Below, one piece after another: positions 15,649 to 24,073 of a stretch of 64,000 bases of DNA. The DNA comes from Tumebacillus flagellatus (GTDB lineage: Bacteria; Bacillota; Bacilli; Tumebacillales; Tumebacillaceae): the NCBI RefSeq assembly GCF_000714935.1, contig NZ_JMIR01000017.1, forward strand, positions 26,676 to 90,675. The letters are read 5' to 3'. The notes under the pieces were generated by a model. It was not told the origin of the DNA, searched no databases, and saw only the letters and a list, made by a program, of their open reading frames with translations. Positions within the stretch are counted from its first letter, which is position 1; the number at the start of each line of letters is the position of its first letter. The translations under genes were made by a program, and so were the position numbers.

Positions 15649-16646
15649 TAAGATTGTGCTTGTCCGGTTTGGTAGGGCTCCAAGTACAGATCGCGCACTT
15701 CGTGGCGCATCACGCCCATCACCCCCAGCAGAAGCACCACGTGCATCCCGGCGATCAAGACCGCTTTGCGGGAAGGCTTTTTCAGGACGTTTCCCAGCAC
15801 GTACAGCAAGGACAGGCCCAAAAGGAAGGCGCACAAGAGGAGAACCAGATGGAATCCGCTCAACATCGAGGCGCGGACCCGATCGTCCAAGCTGATCAAG
15901 AGCAAAGGACCTGCGATCAGTTGGCCGGCTGTGAAAATCAAGGCCACGCGACGGCCAAACCTCGACACAAACTCGTAAGGCAGCGTGGAATTCGATCTCC
16001 GCTTCCGGTTCGCCCAGATCAGGAAGTAGATGCCTGTCACCGACAAACTGGCAAACAGGAAATGCAAGTACCGTTGGAAAAGGGTCGGGTACGTGACAAG
16101 TGCGGAGAAAAAACCGTGAGTCTCTTGCCAAAGCGCAGGGTACAGCATCGAGACCACGTTGGTGAAGAAGATCAACGGAACGAACAACAGGCACAAGGCT
16201 CCCAATGCGCCGATGAACAAGTGCAGCCCTTTCCGGTTTTGCCAACGATCCCACGTAAATTTGTACAAGTACAGCAAAAGGAAGGCTGCGATCAGCAAGG
16301 GAATCAGCAACAACCATGCGTTTCCGATCAAGATCGTGGAGGTGTAGAAAAAACGTGTATAGATGGTGCTGATGACCAGCAAGGGGCCGACACCCAGCAC
16401 GACGGCGATGCTTTTGAAAACGGAGACTTGGGTGGCTAACGCTTTGGCCGTTTGGTTCCATTCCGAACGCTTGGTCATCATCCCGCGAAGTTCGCTGTAC
16501 ACCGCCAAGAGGGAGCCTGACAGCATGAGGTTGACGAACACGATATGCAAGATGAACGCCAGGATGAGCAAGACCTTAAATACGCCGATGTCACCGGGAA
16601 TCGGCAAGGAGAGATCGACAGGAATCGGATAGGAGGTGTTATTCAT
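15648..16646 (-). CDS. CydA-superfamily membrane protein, second subunit
   Basis: 332 residues with about nine hydrophobic segments. The N-terminal part (FKVLLILAFILHIVFVNLML ... YLYKFTWDRW) matches the layout of its partner at 16639 (FYTWDRW), and both recall the CydA segment ending in GWDR. The pair therefore looks like two homologous cytochrome bd-superfamily subunits. The start at 16646 follows AAGAGGAAC and overlaps the partner's stop by 8 nt; an upstream ATG at 16718 lies inside the partner gene. Conserved His residues in the first helix could bind heme. The electron donor or acceptor is not deducible from sequence alone. Confidence 0.7.
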   Translation of the reverse strand: MNNTSYPIPVDLSLPIPGDIGVFKVLLILAFILHIVFVNLMLSGSLLAVYSELRGMMTKRSEWNQTAKALATQVSVFKSIAVVLGVGPLLVISTIYTRFFYTSTILIGNAWLLLIPLLIAAFLLLYLYKFTWDRWQNRKGLHLFIGALGALCLLFVPLIFFTNVVSMLYPALWQETHGFFSALVTYPTLFQRYLHFLFASLSVTGIYFLIWANRKRRSNSTLPYEFVSRFGRRVALIFTAGQLIAGPLLLISLDDRVRASMLSGFHLVLLLCAFLLGLSLLYVLGNVLKKPSRKAVLIAGMHVVLLLGVMGVMRHEVRDLYLEPYQTGQAQS

Positions 16647-17988
16647 GAGCAGTTCCTCTTTCTGCAACTTGTTCGGAGGTTTCTCGCCCTTGACCGACAG
16701 CTTCGAGGTATTTGCCAAGCGCTTGTAATTCTTCCTCGTTTCCTGCGAAGGGCGGCATGAAGGAACGGGCTTGGTGCAGGTTTTTCACATAATTGGCGAT
16801 GTTCTCTGCCGTCCAACCTTGCATTCGTTGGTTCATGGCCCGTTTTGAACGCCATCCGTCGACCGTATGGCACGTCATGCACTGTGCGGCAAACAACTCG
16901 CGACCCGCGGTTCTTTCATTGTCCGGCGTGACGTCGTGCACGGTTGTCCATTTTGCGGTTTTGAGAAACCCGTTGCGCTGGAAGGTATCCACTTGGTCGG
17001 TGCGGATGCCGTTTACGTACATGTAATCGTAGATCACAAACGGTTTGCGAATCGTTTCCCGGATCATTTCAAACTCTCCGATGATTCCGACAGACAGGAA
17101 AGCTACAGTTACACTCAATGCGACCGGGACGCGGGACGGGGCTTTGTACAGGCCAATCCCGATGACCGCGATCAAAATTAACACGGTTACGTTGACCAGA
17201 ACGAAAAACTCGTTTTGCATACCGGATGCCCAAACGATCAAATTCGAGGCTTCCGACGGCAAGTTACAGCTGTACCAGATGGCGCCGACGATCAAGAAAG
17301 GGAAACAAAGCAAGACGATCTTGCCAAAATCTCGCAACAGCCCTGCGGCGTTGGCTTTGTTTTTGACACCCAGACGAATGAAGGGGGCAAACAGCCCGAC
17401 ACCCAGCGTCAACGCGACAAACGTTCGGAAAAACAGCGAAGGCAGCCACGTGGGGTTCACAAACGCATCCCAGAAGGAAAGCGTCGCGACCCACTTGCCG
17501 GGAGTCATCTGGCAGGCCAGAATCGCTGTGATGATCGTCATCGTCAGCCAAGAGGCCGCGACCAGTGCAATCCCGGTTCGGATGTGCAACTTTTTTTTCT
17601 CGCCTTTCCAACGATCCCACGTGTAGAAGTAGATGAGGATCAGCACGACCTCGGAAATGAACACGATCCACTCGGCGAACCAGGCCCAGTGGAAGATGCG
17701 AAGCAGCGACCCGATCGCATAAGGCTGAATGACGGTGGTGGAGAACCAAATTCCTACACCGGTCATCGCGCCGACGGTTGTGGTTACGATGAGAATCCAT
17801 TTGCTCATCGTTCGAGCGGTGCGCTCTAATTCAGGATTGTTTGTGCGGTGCGCTTTTGCTTCCGTCCAAACCATCAAGACGGACCCGCCGATCGCGACGG
17901 CGTGGTTGATGACAACGTGTACGATGGCAATGACCGCAATGAGGGTTCCGGCACCAAACCAAGGAAAGGTGATGACGGGAAACTCCAT
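16639..17988 (-). CDS. CydA-superfamily membrane protein with C-terminal cytochrome c domain
   Basis: 449 residues. About nine membrane helices resembling CydA (IVHVVINHAVAIGGSVLMV; TGVGIWFSTT; HWAWFAEWIVFISEVVLI; FYTWDRW) are followed from about residue 365 by a class I cytochrome c domain with heme motif CMTCH and a likely distal Met in FMPPFAGNEEEL. It would pass electrons between the membrane core and the outside face. Fused cytochrome c is known in divergent (OR-C type) members of the bd superfamily. AAAGGAGTG precedes ATG 17988. It is divergent from a NarL-type two-component system, which is a likely regulator. Confidence 0.8.
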   Translation of the reverse strand: MEFPVITFPWFGAGTLIAVIAIVHVVINHAVAIGGSVLMVWTEAKAHRTNNPELERTARTMSKWILIVTTTVGAMTGVGIWFSTTVIQPYAIGSLLRIFHWAWFAEWIVFISEVVLILIYFYTWDRWKGEKKKLHIRTGIALVAASWLTMTIITAILACQMTPGKWVATLSFWDAFVNPTWLPSLFFRTFVALTLGVGLFAPFIRLGVKNKANAAGLLRDFGKIVLLCFPFLIVGAIWYSCNLPSEASNLIVWASGMQNEFFVLVNVTVLILIAVIGIGLYKAPSRVPVALSVTVAFLSVGIIGEFEMIRETIRKPFVIYDYMYVNGIRTDQVDTFQRNGFLKTAKWTTVHDVTPDNERTAGRELFAAQCMTCHTVDGWRSKRAMNQRMQGWTAENIANYVKNLHQARSFMPPFAGNEEELQALGKYLEAVGQGRETSEQVAERGTAHE

Positions 17989-18094
17989 TTCTTTTCACTC
18001 CTTTGTTTACATGCAGTTGACAACGTCTCTCAGAATAGCATTGGATTGGGAAGAAGAGATGACCCGTTGGAGTGACTGACTCCTTAACGAATTT

Positions 18095-18151
18095 TGTCAA
18101 CGCGGGGTCCAATGGGGCTATTGCTTGGCAGATTAGCCAGCATGGGCTATA
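18095..18151. promoter_or_regulatory. Promoter region of the CydA-like operon with repeated ATAGCC motifs
   Basis: On the minus strand TTGACA (18100-18095) has no good -10 at the usual distance. Upstream lie AATAGCCC (18122-18115), an opposed GGCTAAT (18138-18132) and TATAGCCC (18151-18144). A weak -10 with repeated upstream motifs suggests activator control, plausibly by the divergent response regulator. Confidence 0.45.
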
Positions 18152-18206
18152 GGAACAATGCTTGGAGCACGTTATGATGTAACCTGTGATGAAGGGAGCG
18201 ATCGAT

Positions 18207-19073
18207 TTGACATATAAACAACTGAAATGGTTGATTCTCATCATTCCGACCGTTACCAACGGGATTTGGGAATATGTGAGGCATGCGTATCTACTGCCCT
18301 ATATCTCGATGGATATGGGAAATTGGTTGTCTCCGCTGATCGTATTGGGGGTCACTCTAACGCTGTTGCTCGGCCTGTTCTCTCGACTGGAGCGTTTGCA
18401 AGACGAGCTGAACCAAGAACGGGCGGCGAAAGTGCGCCTGCAAGAGCGGGAGCAAATTGCGCGGGAGTTGCACGACGGGATCGCGCAGTCCCTGTTCCTG
18501 CTTTCTGTAAAAACCGATCAGTTGAAAAAACTGCAGCCCGGAATGGATGTCAACGTCGAAGGGGTAAAAGAAACGCTGCGGCGTGTGCACGATGACGTGC
18601 GGCAATCGATTTCAAACCTGCGCAATCCGCCTCGGCTGGATGCGCTTCCGTGGGAACAGACCATCCAAGAGATGATCCAAGACTTTCGGTTGGCGACGGG
18701 AGCCGGTGTGAACGTCACGTGGGAAGTGCCGGAGGGGAGTCTGACGGCGAAGGAAAAAATTGAGCTCTCGAATACGTTGCGCGAGTTTCTTATGAATGTC
18801 CGCAAACATGCCGAAGCCTCCCGCGTCGAGGTAGAGTTTTCTCTCGGAGATGCAGGGGACAGTTGGGCACTTCGCGTCCGCGATGACGGCATCGGGTTCA
18901 CGGAAGATCCGTTTCAGAAAGCGTCCTGTTATGGATTGCGCATGGTGAGGGAGCGTTCGGCGGAAATGAAGTGGGGGTTTGAAATTCGCCGGGATTCCGC
19001 GTGGACGGTGTTGGAAGTGAGAAAGGGGGGACGGGTTTATGAACCAAATCTTTCGCGTGCTGATTGCGGATGA
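18207..19073 (+). CDS. Sensor histidine kinase, NarL/DegS (HisKA_3) type
   Basis: About 288 residues. Two membrane helices (KWLILIIPTVTNGIWEY; WLSPLIVLGVTLTLLLGLF) enclose a very short loop. A coiled coil then leads to the phosphoacceptor in REQIARELHDGIAQSLF (His89) and an HATPase domain with LREFLMNVRKHAEAS and RVRDDGIGF. With almost no outer domain it probably senses a membrane or redox state. The TTG at 18207 is preferred because GAAGGGAG lies 8 nt before it; GTG/ATG at 18186/18189 have no ribosome binding site. It overlaps its response regulator by 35 nt. Confidence 0.86.
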   Translation: MTYKQLKWLILIIPTVTNGIWEYVRHAYLLPYISMDMGNWLSPLIVLGVTLTLLLGLFSRLERLQDELNQERAAKVRLQEREQIARELHDGIAQSLFLLSVKTDQLKKLQPGMDVNVEGVKETLRRVHDDVRQSISNLRNPPRLDALPWEQTIQEMIQDFRLATGAGVNVTWEVPEGSLTAKEKIELSNTLREFLMNVRKHAEASRVEVEFSLGDAGDSWALRVRDDGIGFTEDPFQKASCYGLRMVRERSAEMKWGFEIRRDSAWTVLEVRKGGRVYEPNLSRADCG

Positions 19074-19686
19074 CTCGGAGCATGCGCGGGAAGGGATCCG
19101 CTATATCTTAAGCACAGACCCGCGATTTGAAATTATCGGAGAAGCTTGTAACGGTCTGCAAGCGTTGGAGATGACCGAGAGTTTGATGCCCGATCTGATT
19201 CTCATGGACATCAACATGCCGGTGATGAACGGATTGGACACCACCAAGGAGATCAAGATTCGGTATCCCTACGTAAAAATCGTGGTGATCACCGTCTCAG
19301 ACGACGTTTCGTATCTGTTTGAAGCGTTGAAAAAAGGTGCGCAAGGGTATTTGCAAAAAAACCTGAACCCGCAATCATGGGTGGAATATTTGGTCTCCGT
19401 GGTGATGGATGAAGTGCCGATGACTCGTGGATTGGCAACGAAATTGCTTGAGGAGTTTATTGAAGTGGAGCGCCGGCCAAGCAAGAAAAACCCGCTTTCC
19501 AGCCGCGAGCAGGATATCTTGAAGCACGTGGCAACAGGGTACACCAACCGCAGGATTGCCGAAGAACTCTCCATCTCCGAAAATACAGTGAAAAATCATC
19601 TAAAAAACATCCTGCAAAAACTCCACTTGGAAAACCGCGTGCAACTCACCAATTATGCGCATGAGCAAGGGTGGATTCAAAAATAG
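19039..19686 (+). CDS. NarL/LuxR family response regulator
   Basis: 215 residues: receiver domain with acidic pocket Asp11/Asp12, phosphoacceptor Asp57 (LILMDINMP) and conserved Lys (ALKKGAQGYL), then a LuxR-type helix-turn-helix (LSSREQDILKHVATGYTNRRIAEELSISENTVKNHL). It is the partner of the upstream HisKA_3 kinase. ATG 19039 follows AAAGGGGGG. The adjacent CydA-like operon, whose promoter lies next to the kinase gene, and the following lipoprotein gene are likely targets. Confidence 0.92.
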   Translation: MNQIFRVLIADDSEHAREGIRYILSTDPRFEIIGEACNGLQALEMTESLMPDLILMDINMPVMNGLDTTKEIKIRYPYVKIVVITVSDDVSYLFEALKKGAQGYLQKNLNPQSWVEYLVSVVMDEVPMTRGLATKLLEEFIEVERRPSKKNPLSSREQDILKHVATGYTNRRIAEELSISENTVKNHLKNILQKLHLENRVQLTNYAHEQGWIQK

Positions 19687-19703
19687 AACTTGAGGAGAAG
19701 AAG

Positions 19704-20117
19704 ATGAACATGAAACCATATCTGTTGTGCGCAGCCGTTGCGCTCTCATCGATCTTGTTAACCGCTTGCGGCGGCGAAATGGACCATGATCACATGATGA
19801 TGCATGAGACGAACGGCACTGTGAAAAAAATGGACATTTCCTTTGAAACGAACCCGCAGTCGCTCGCTGTAAACCAAGAGGGGACGCTCAAGGCCAACGT
19901 TTCGGCAGGCGGCAAGCCGGTTTCTGATGCGACTGTGGAGATCGAGACATGGGCGGACGGAGACAACAATCATGAAACGACCAAAGGCAAATCGGACAAA
20001 CAAGGCGGTTATACCGTCCAAAAGAAATTCAACAAAGCGGGTAAGTACCACGCGACGGTGCACGTCACCACCAGCGAACTGCATCAGATGCCCACGTTCG
20101 AGTTTACGGTAGAGTAA
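19704..20117 (+). CDS. YtkA-like domain lipoprotein
   Basis: 137 residues: lipoprotein signal with lipobox LTAC, then a His/Met/Asp-rich segment (MDHDHMMMHE) and a YtkA/FixH-like beta domain (QSLAVNQEGTLKANVSAGGKPVSDATVEIE ... GKYHATVHV). YtkA-like domains occur near cytochrome oxidase and copper-handling genes. The HDHMMMH stretch could bind copper, which is inference. GAGGAG lies 6 nt before ATG 19704. It is 17 nt downstream of the response regulator gene, so probably co-transcribed. Confidence 0.8.
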   Translation: MNMKPYLLCAAVALSSILLTACGGEMDHDHMMMHETNGTVKKMDISFETNPQSLAVNQEGTLKANVSAGGKPVSDATVEIETWADGDNNHETTKGKSDKQGGYTVQKKFNKAGKYHATVHVTTSELHQMPTFEFTVE

Positions 20118-20175
20118 GAGTCGAGAAGCAAAAATTTGACATGTGTACCCTTTAGGGGATGGATGTCGGAACCAA

Positions 20176-20715
20176 TCAGCCGGAATTTTTTGATTGATGG
20201 GCCAAGAGATAGAGAGACATCAAATGCTTTTTGTCCCGCTCTCCGTCCAGTGGCTTCCGAAACTCTTGCCGGGCGCCGTCTTCCGCGAGGCCTTGTTCGA
20301 GCGCGCTTTGCAAGAGAGAGTATGCCCGAATTTGTAAGAGCTCTCGGACATCCTCGCGGCTGAACACCTTCTGTTGGTCCGCTTTTTCCTTCAGGCGATG
20401 AATCAAAAGTTGCTTCCGAATTTCTCGACTGTCGGATGCGCTCCGAATCCTCTCGACCTGCTCCGGTGCCAGCCTGTTTTGTTTGATCAGTTGCACCCAA
20501 ACGCTTTCCAGCACCAGATTTTGATCGGGCAGATAGAGGTCGAGAATTTCCTCAAACAGCTCTGTGGAGAGGGGAATTGTTTCGGTCAGCAATGTGGTCG
20601 AGTAATACCTCCAGAGGGCATGCTCAATGTCGTTTTTTTGATCGGAACCAAGCTGGACCCGCTGTTGAAAAAGCTCTTTCAACGCGACTGGACTCAAACT
20701 CTCGAAATCGTTCAA
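20176..20715 (-). CDS. Hypothetical soluble helical protein
   Basis: 179 residues, no signal peptide or membrane segment, rich in Leu, Glu, Gln and Arg. It looks all-helical (LQIRAYSLLQSALEQGLAEDGARQ; IRKQLLIHRLKEKADQQ). It starts with TTG at 20715 behind GGGAGG. No family recognised. It is opposite in direction to both neighbours, the lipoprotein and the cupredoxin. Confidence 0.6.
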   Translation of the reverse strand: MNDFESLSPVALKELFQQRVQLGSDQKNDIEHALWRYYSTTLLTETIPLSTELFEEILDLYLPDQNLVLESVWVQLIKQNRLAPEQVERIRSASDSREIRKQLLIHRLKEKADQQKVFSREDVRELLQIRAYSLLQSALEQGLAEDGARQEFRKPLDGERDKKHLMSLYLLAHQSKNSG

Positions 20716-20815
20716 TAGTAAAAGCCTCCCTTCGCTTCTGTATCCTATTTCGATGGGAAATGGATGGAACCTCCATCGCAGGGAAAACTACCTCTCAAAA
20801 GGAGGTCTGCCCGCG

Positions 20816-21283
20816 ATGAACTACAGACGTTGCCGCAACTGGTTGCTGGGCGCGACGGTCGTCCTGTTCGCTGCTGCGCTGACAGCGCCGGACTACGTGC
20901 GCGCCGAGACGCAAACCTATACGCATACGGCGCACATCGCCGAGAAAAAAGCCGAACCCAAGCAAGAGTTCTGGATCGTCACCAACGAGATCAAGTCCGC
21001 CGCCAAAGACGGCGTGCCGGAGATGGAAGTGTACCGCTGGGACCCCGGGTTTTTGGTGGTGCAGCGGGGAAAGCCGGTCGCCCTGCATTTTTACGGGGTC
21101 AAAGGCAAATCCCATCCGTTTGAAATCCAAGGTCTCGGTATCAAAGGCGATGTCCAAAAAGGCAAAGTCACCACCGTTACCTTCACCCCGGACCAAGCCG
21201 GCACGTTCCCGGTCGTCTGCCTCACTCACCCGACGATCAACCAAAACGGACCGATGATCGGTTATCTACGCGTGGAAGACTAA
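20816..21283 (+). CDS. Secreted cupredoxin-domain protein
   Basis: 155 residues. A signal peptide (about 1-31, ending YVRA) precedes a cupredoxin fold with candidate copper ligands His (KSHPFEI), Cys (VVCLTH), His (LTHP) and Met (GPMIGYL), the order found in mononuclear blue-copper and related domains. Only one Cys is present, so it is not a CuA site. It probably carries electrons or copper outside the membrane, in keeping with nearby cytochrome c, YcnI and nos remnants. ATG 20816 follows AAAAGGAGGT; an in-frame upstream ATG at 20753 lacks such a site. Confidence 0.8.
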   Translation: MNYRRCRNWLLGATVVLFAAALTAPDYVRAETQTYTHTAHIAEKKAEPKQEFWIVTNEIKSAAKDGVPEMEVYRWDPGFLVVQRGKPVALHFYGVKGKSHPFEIQGLGIKGDVQKGKVTTVTFTPDQAGTFPVVCLTHPTINQNGPMIGYLRVED

Positions 21284-21336
21284 GCACCAGGGGCATAAAT
21301 TTTTGTGAACATCTTCGAATGTTACAGCGAGAGCAG

Positions 21337-21372
21337 CCATAGCTCGGTATCAAACCGGGCTATGGTTTTTTT
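21337..21372 (+). terminator. Rho-independent terminator
   Basis: CCATAGCTCGGT (21337-21348) pairs with ACCGGGCTATGG (21354-21365), followed by seven T. Confidence 0.88.
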
Positions 21373-21516
21373 GTTGTATTTGGAATCGTGCATGAGATTC
21401 GCGTGAAGATGATCTTCTTTTTAATTCGTAACAAATATAGCCTAGTAGGGTCATTCACGATTTGCTCTTATTGATTTACCATGAGTATGCCATGAATAAA
21501 GTAAGGGGTGCATGAG

Positions 21517-23118
21517 TTGAAAACAACACATAAGAAATTTGCGGTGCTCCTTTTGACAGCGACCGCATTGCTCGCGGGCTGTACAAGCAAAGAGTATGCG
21601 GTCGATTCCTCCGCAGCCAACAGCCAAGCTTTGAACTTCGCGTGGAATGCGGACATCGGGGATCTCAACCCCCATCTATATGCGCCGAGTCAATGGTTCG
21701 CTCAAGCGATGGTCTTCGAGCCTTTGGTGCAGTACGGAGAGGGCGGCAAGGTGCTGCCGGCGCTGGCGGAGACTTGGGACGTTTCTCTGGATGGAAAGTC
21801 GTACACCTTCCATCTGCGCAAAAACGTGCAGTTTTCCGACGGGAGCCCGTTCGATGCCAAGATCGTCAAAAAGAACTTCGACGCGGTGCTCGCCAACAAG
21901 GAAAAACATGATTGGTTGGAGTTAATCAATGAGATTTCCAGCACTGAGGCGGTCGATACAGATACGTTTCGACTGAACCTGAAGAATCCGTACTATCCGG
22001 TGCTGCAAGAACTGGCGTTGGTTCGTCCGCTTCGCTTCCTCGGGGAGGCAGGGTTCGCGGACGACGGGACCACAGCGAAAGGCATCAAAAAACCAATCGG
22101 CACCGGACCTTGGGTGTTGAGCGAGTACAAAAAGGACGATCACGCGGTGTTCACCCGCAATGAGCATTACTGGGGGACCAAGCCGAAGCTGGAAAAAGTA
22201 ACGGTAAAAATTATCCCTGATGCGGAGTCCCGCGTGTTGGCATTCCAAAAAGGAGAGGTCGATCTGTTGTTCGGAAGCGGGCAGATCTCGACCGACTCGT
22301 TCAAGATGCTGCAGGACAAAGGCAACTATGAGACCAAAGTCTCGGAACCGTTGGCAACACGTGTTCTGGCGGTCAATTCCAATCGGGGCGCGACGAAGGA
22401 CTTGAATGTTCGACAAGCGCTGGAATACGGTTTCGATAAAAAGACGTTGATCGATAAGGTTTTCTACGGATATGAAAAACAAGCCGACACGTTATTTTCA
22501 CCGAATTTTCCATATTGCGATCTGAACCTAAAACCCTATGGATACGACGTGGAGAAAGCGAAGCAGTTGCTGGACGCGGCCGGATGGAGACTGCCAGCGG
22601 GAAAAAGCGTCCGCGAAAAGGAGGGGCAACCGCTCAGTTTGGATCTCGGATACGACAGCGGCGACCAAGTGCAAAAGACGATCGCAGAGTTTACACAGGG
22701 CAACTTGAGTAAGCTCGGCATTCAAGTGAACCTGATCGGCGAAGAATACCAGACGCACGTGAAGCGGCAGATGAGCGGCGAGTTCAATCTCATCTTCAGC
22801 GAAACGTGGGGTGCCCCGTATGATCCGCATACGGTCGTCGGGTCGATGCGCGAGCCTTCTCACGCGGACTACCAAGCACAGGCGGGGTTGGCAATGAAAA
22901 AGGAGCTTGATCAACAGATCACGCGTGTGCTGGTAACGACCGAAGAGACGGAACGCCAGAATCTGTATCGTTCGATTCTCACCACGCTGCACGAGCAGGC
23001 CGTTTACCTTCCGATCTCGTACATGGAGAACGTGGCGGTCGCTCGGAAGCAAGTCACGGGCGTGAACTTCCTGCCGACGCAGTACGAAGTTCCGTTCAGC
23101 ACCATCGAACTCAAGTGA
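21517..23118 (+). CDS. Nickel/metallophore-type ABC transporter substrate-binding lipoprotein (NikA/CntA family)
   Basis: 533 residues: lipoprotein signal MKTTHKKFAVLLLTATALLAGC, then a family 5 solute-binding protein. Segments such as LPALAETWDVSLDGKSYTFHLRKNVQFSDG, YWGTKPKLEKVTVKIIPDAESRVLAF and GWRLPAGKSVREK are close to NikA/CntA. It would bind a free or chelated metal outside and hand it to the permease. The TTG at 21517 is favoured (AAGGGG upstream); the in-frame GTG at 21508 lies within that site. It is the first gene of a seven-gene operon ending in a PLP enzyme and an MFS exporter, which favours a chelated-metal substrate. Confidence 0.86.
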   Translation: MKTTHKKFAVLLLTATALLAGCTSKEYAVDSSAANSQALNFAWNADIGDLNPHLYAPSQWFAQAMVFEPLVQYGEGGKVLPALAETWDVSLDGKSYTFHLRKNVQFSDGSPFDAKIVKKNFDAVLANKEKHDWLELINEISSTEAVDTDTFRLNLKNPYYPVLQELALVRPLRFLGEAGFADDGTTAKGIKKPIGTGPWVLSEYKKDDHAVFTRNEHYWGTKPKLEKVTVKIIPDAESRVLAFQKGEVDLLFGSGQISTDSFKMLQDKGNYETKVSEPLATRVLAVNSNRGATKDLNVRQALEYGFDKKTLIDKVFYGYEKQADTLFSPNFPYCDLNLKPYGYDVEKAKQLLDAAGWRLPAGKSVREKEGQPLSLDLGYDSGDQVQKTIAEFTQGNLSKLGIQVNLIGEEYQTHVKRQMSGEFNLIFSETWGAPYDPHTVVGSMREPSHADYQAQAGLAMKKELDQQITRVLVTTEETERQNLYRSILTTLHEQAVYLPISYMENVAVARKQVTGVNFLPTQYEVPFSTIELK

Positions 23119-23125
23119 TGCTCTC

Positions 23126-24073
23126 ATGTGGAGAGTTATTGCGTTTCGATTCGTTGGAGGCATACCGTTGTTGGCGGCCGCCTCGTTGGTGACGTTCCTG
23201 CTGGTCCATCTCGTGCCTGTCGATCCGGCCGAAGCCTATCTGCAGGCGTCGAAAATTCCAGTGACGCCTTCGGCGGTCGCTGCTGCGCGGATGGAACTCG
23301 GTTTGGATCAGCCTTGGGCAGTGCAGTTCGCAAACTGGTTGTGGAGGGTGCTGCACGCCGACTTCGGGTTCTCGTATCTTTCCAGACAGCCCGTTTGGCA
23401 GGAAATGATGACGCACATGCCCGCCACGCTGGAGCTGACGGCCGCCGCCATATGCTGGGTGATGATGCTTGCCCTGCCGATCGGGATCTATACGGCGCTC
23501 AAGCGCGGTACGTTGGCGGATCAGGCGGGGCGGCTGTTTGCTTACATCGGCGCTTCCCTGCCGAGTTATTGGATCGGCTATCTTTTGCTCTACGCGTTTG
23601 CTCTACGATGGAACCTGCTACCTGTAACCGGCAGCGGAACCTTCGCTCATCTGCTGCTTCCGTCCTTTACGTTGGCGCTTGGGCACATCGCGATCGTTTC
23701 CCGCTTGTTGCGCTCCACTTTGCTGGAGGAATTAAACAAGCCCTATGTTTTGTATGCGCGTGCACGAGGGTTGCATGAGCGAACCATCTTTTGGCGGCAT
23801 GTGTTGCGGCATGCGCTCGCGCCTGTCGTGACCGCAATCGGAATGAGCGCCGGACATTTGCTGGCCGGTGCGGTTTTGGTGGAGAACGTGTTCGCTTGGC
23901 CGGGACTGGGACGTTATTTTGTTACTGCTGTCTTCTCCAGGGACTATCCGGTTATCCAATGCTACGTGCTGCTGTTGACAGCGATGTTCGTCGGGGCCAA
24001 CTTGTTGGTTGATGTTGTGCAGATCATGCTGAACCCGCGTCTGCATGCGGTGAAAGGGGGCTCGCGAAGATGA
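23126..24073 (+). CDS. ABC transporter permease, NikB/CntB type
   Basis: 315 residues, six membrane segments, with the family 5 permease landmarks VDPAEAYLQASKIPVTPSA and AARMELGLDQPW, which are characteristic of nickel/metallophore permeases, and the ATPase-coupling loop LLEELNKPYVLYARARGL. It starts 7 nt after the substrate-binding gene with a weak ribosome binding site, implying coupling, and overlaps the next permease by 4 nt. Confidence 0.88.
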   Translation: MWRVIAFRFVGGIPLLAAASLVTFLLVHLVPVDPAEAYLQASKIPVTPSAVAAARMELGLDQPWAVQFANWLWRVLHADFGFSYLSRQPVWQEMMTHMPATLELTAAAICWVMMLALPIGIYTALKRGTLADQAGRLFAYIGASLPSYWIGYLLLYAFALRWNLLPVTGSGTFAHLLLPSFTLALGHIAIVSRLLRSTLLEELNKPYVLYARARGLHERTIFWRHVLRHALAPVVTAIGMSAGHLLAGAVLVENVFAWPGLGRYFVTAVFSRDYPVIQCYVLLLTAMFVGANLLVDVVQIMLNPRLHAVKGGSRR

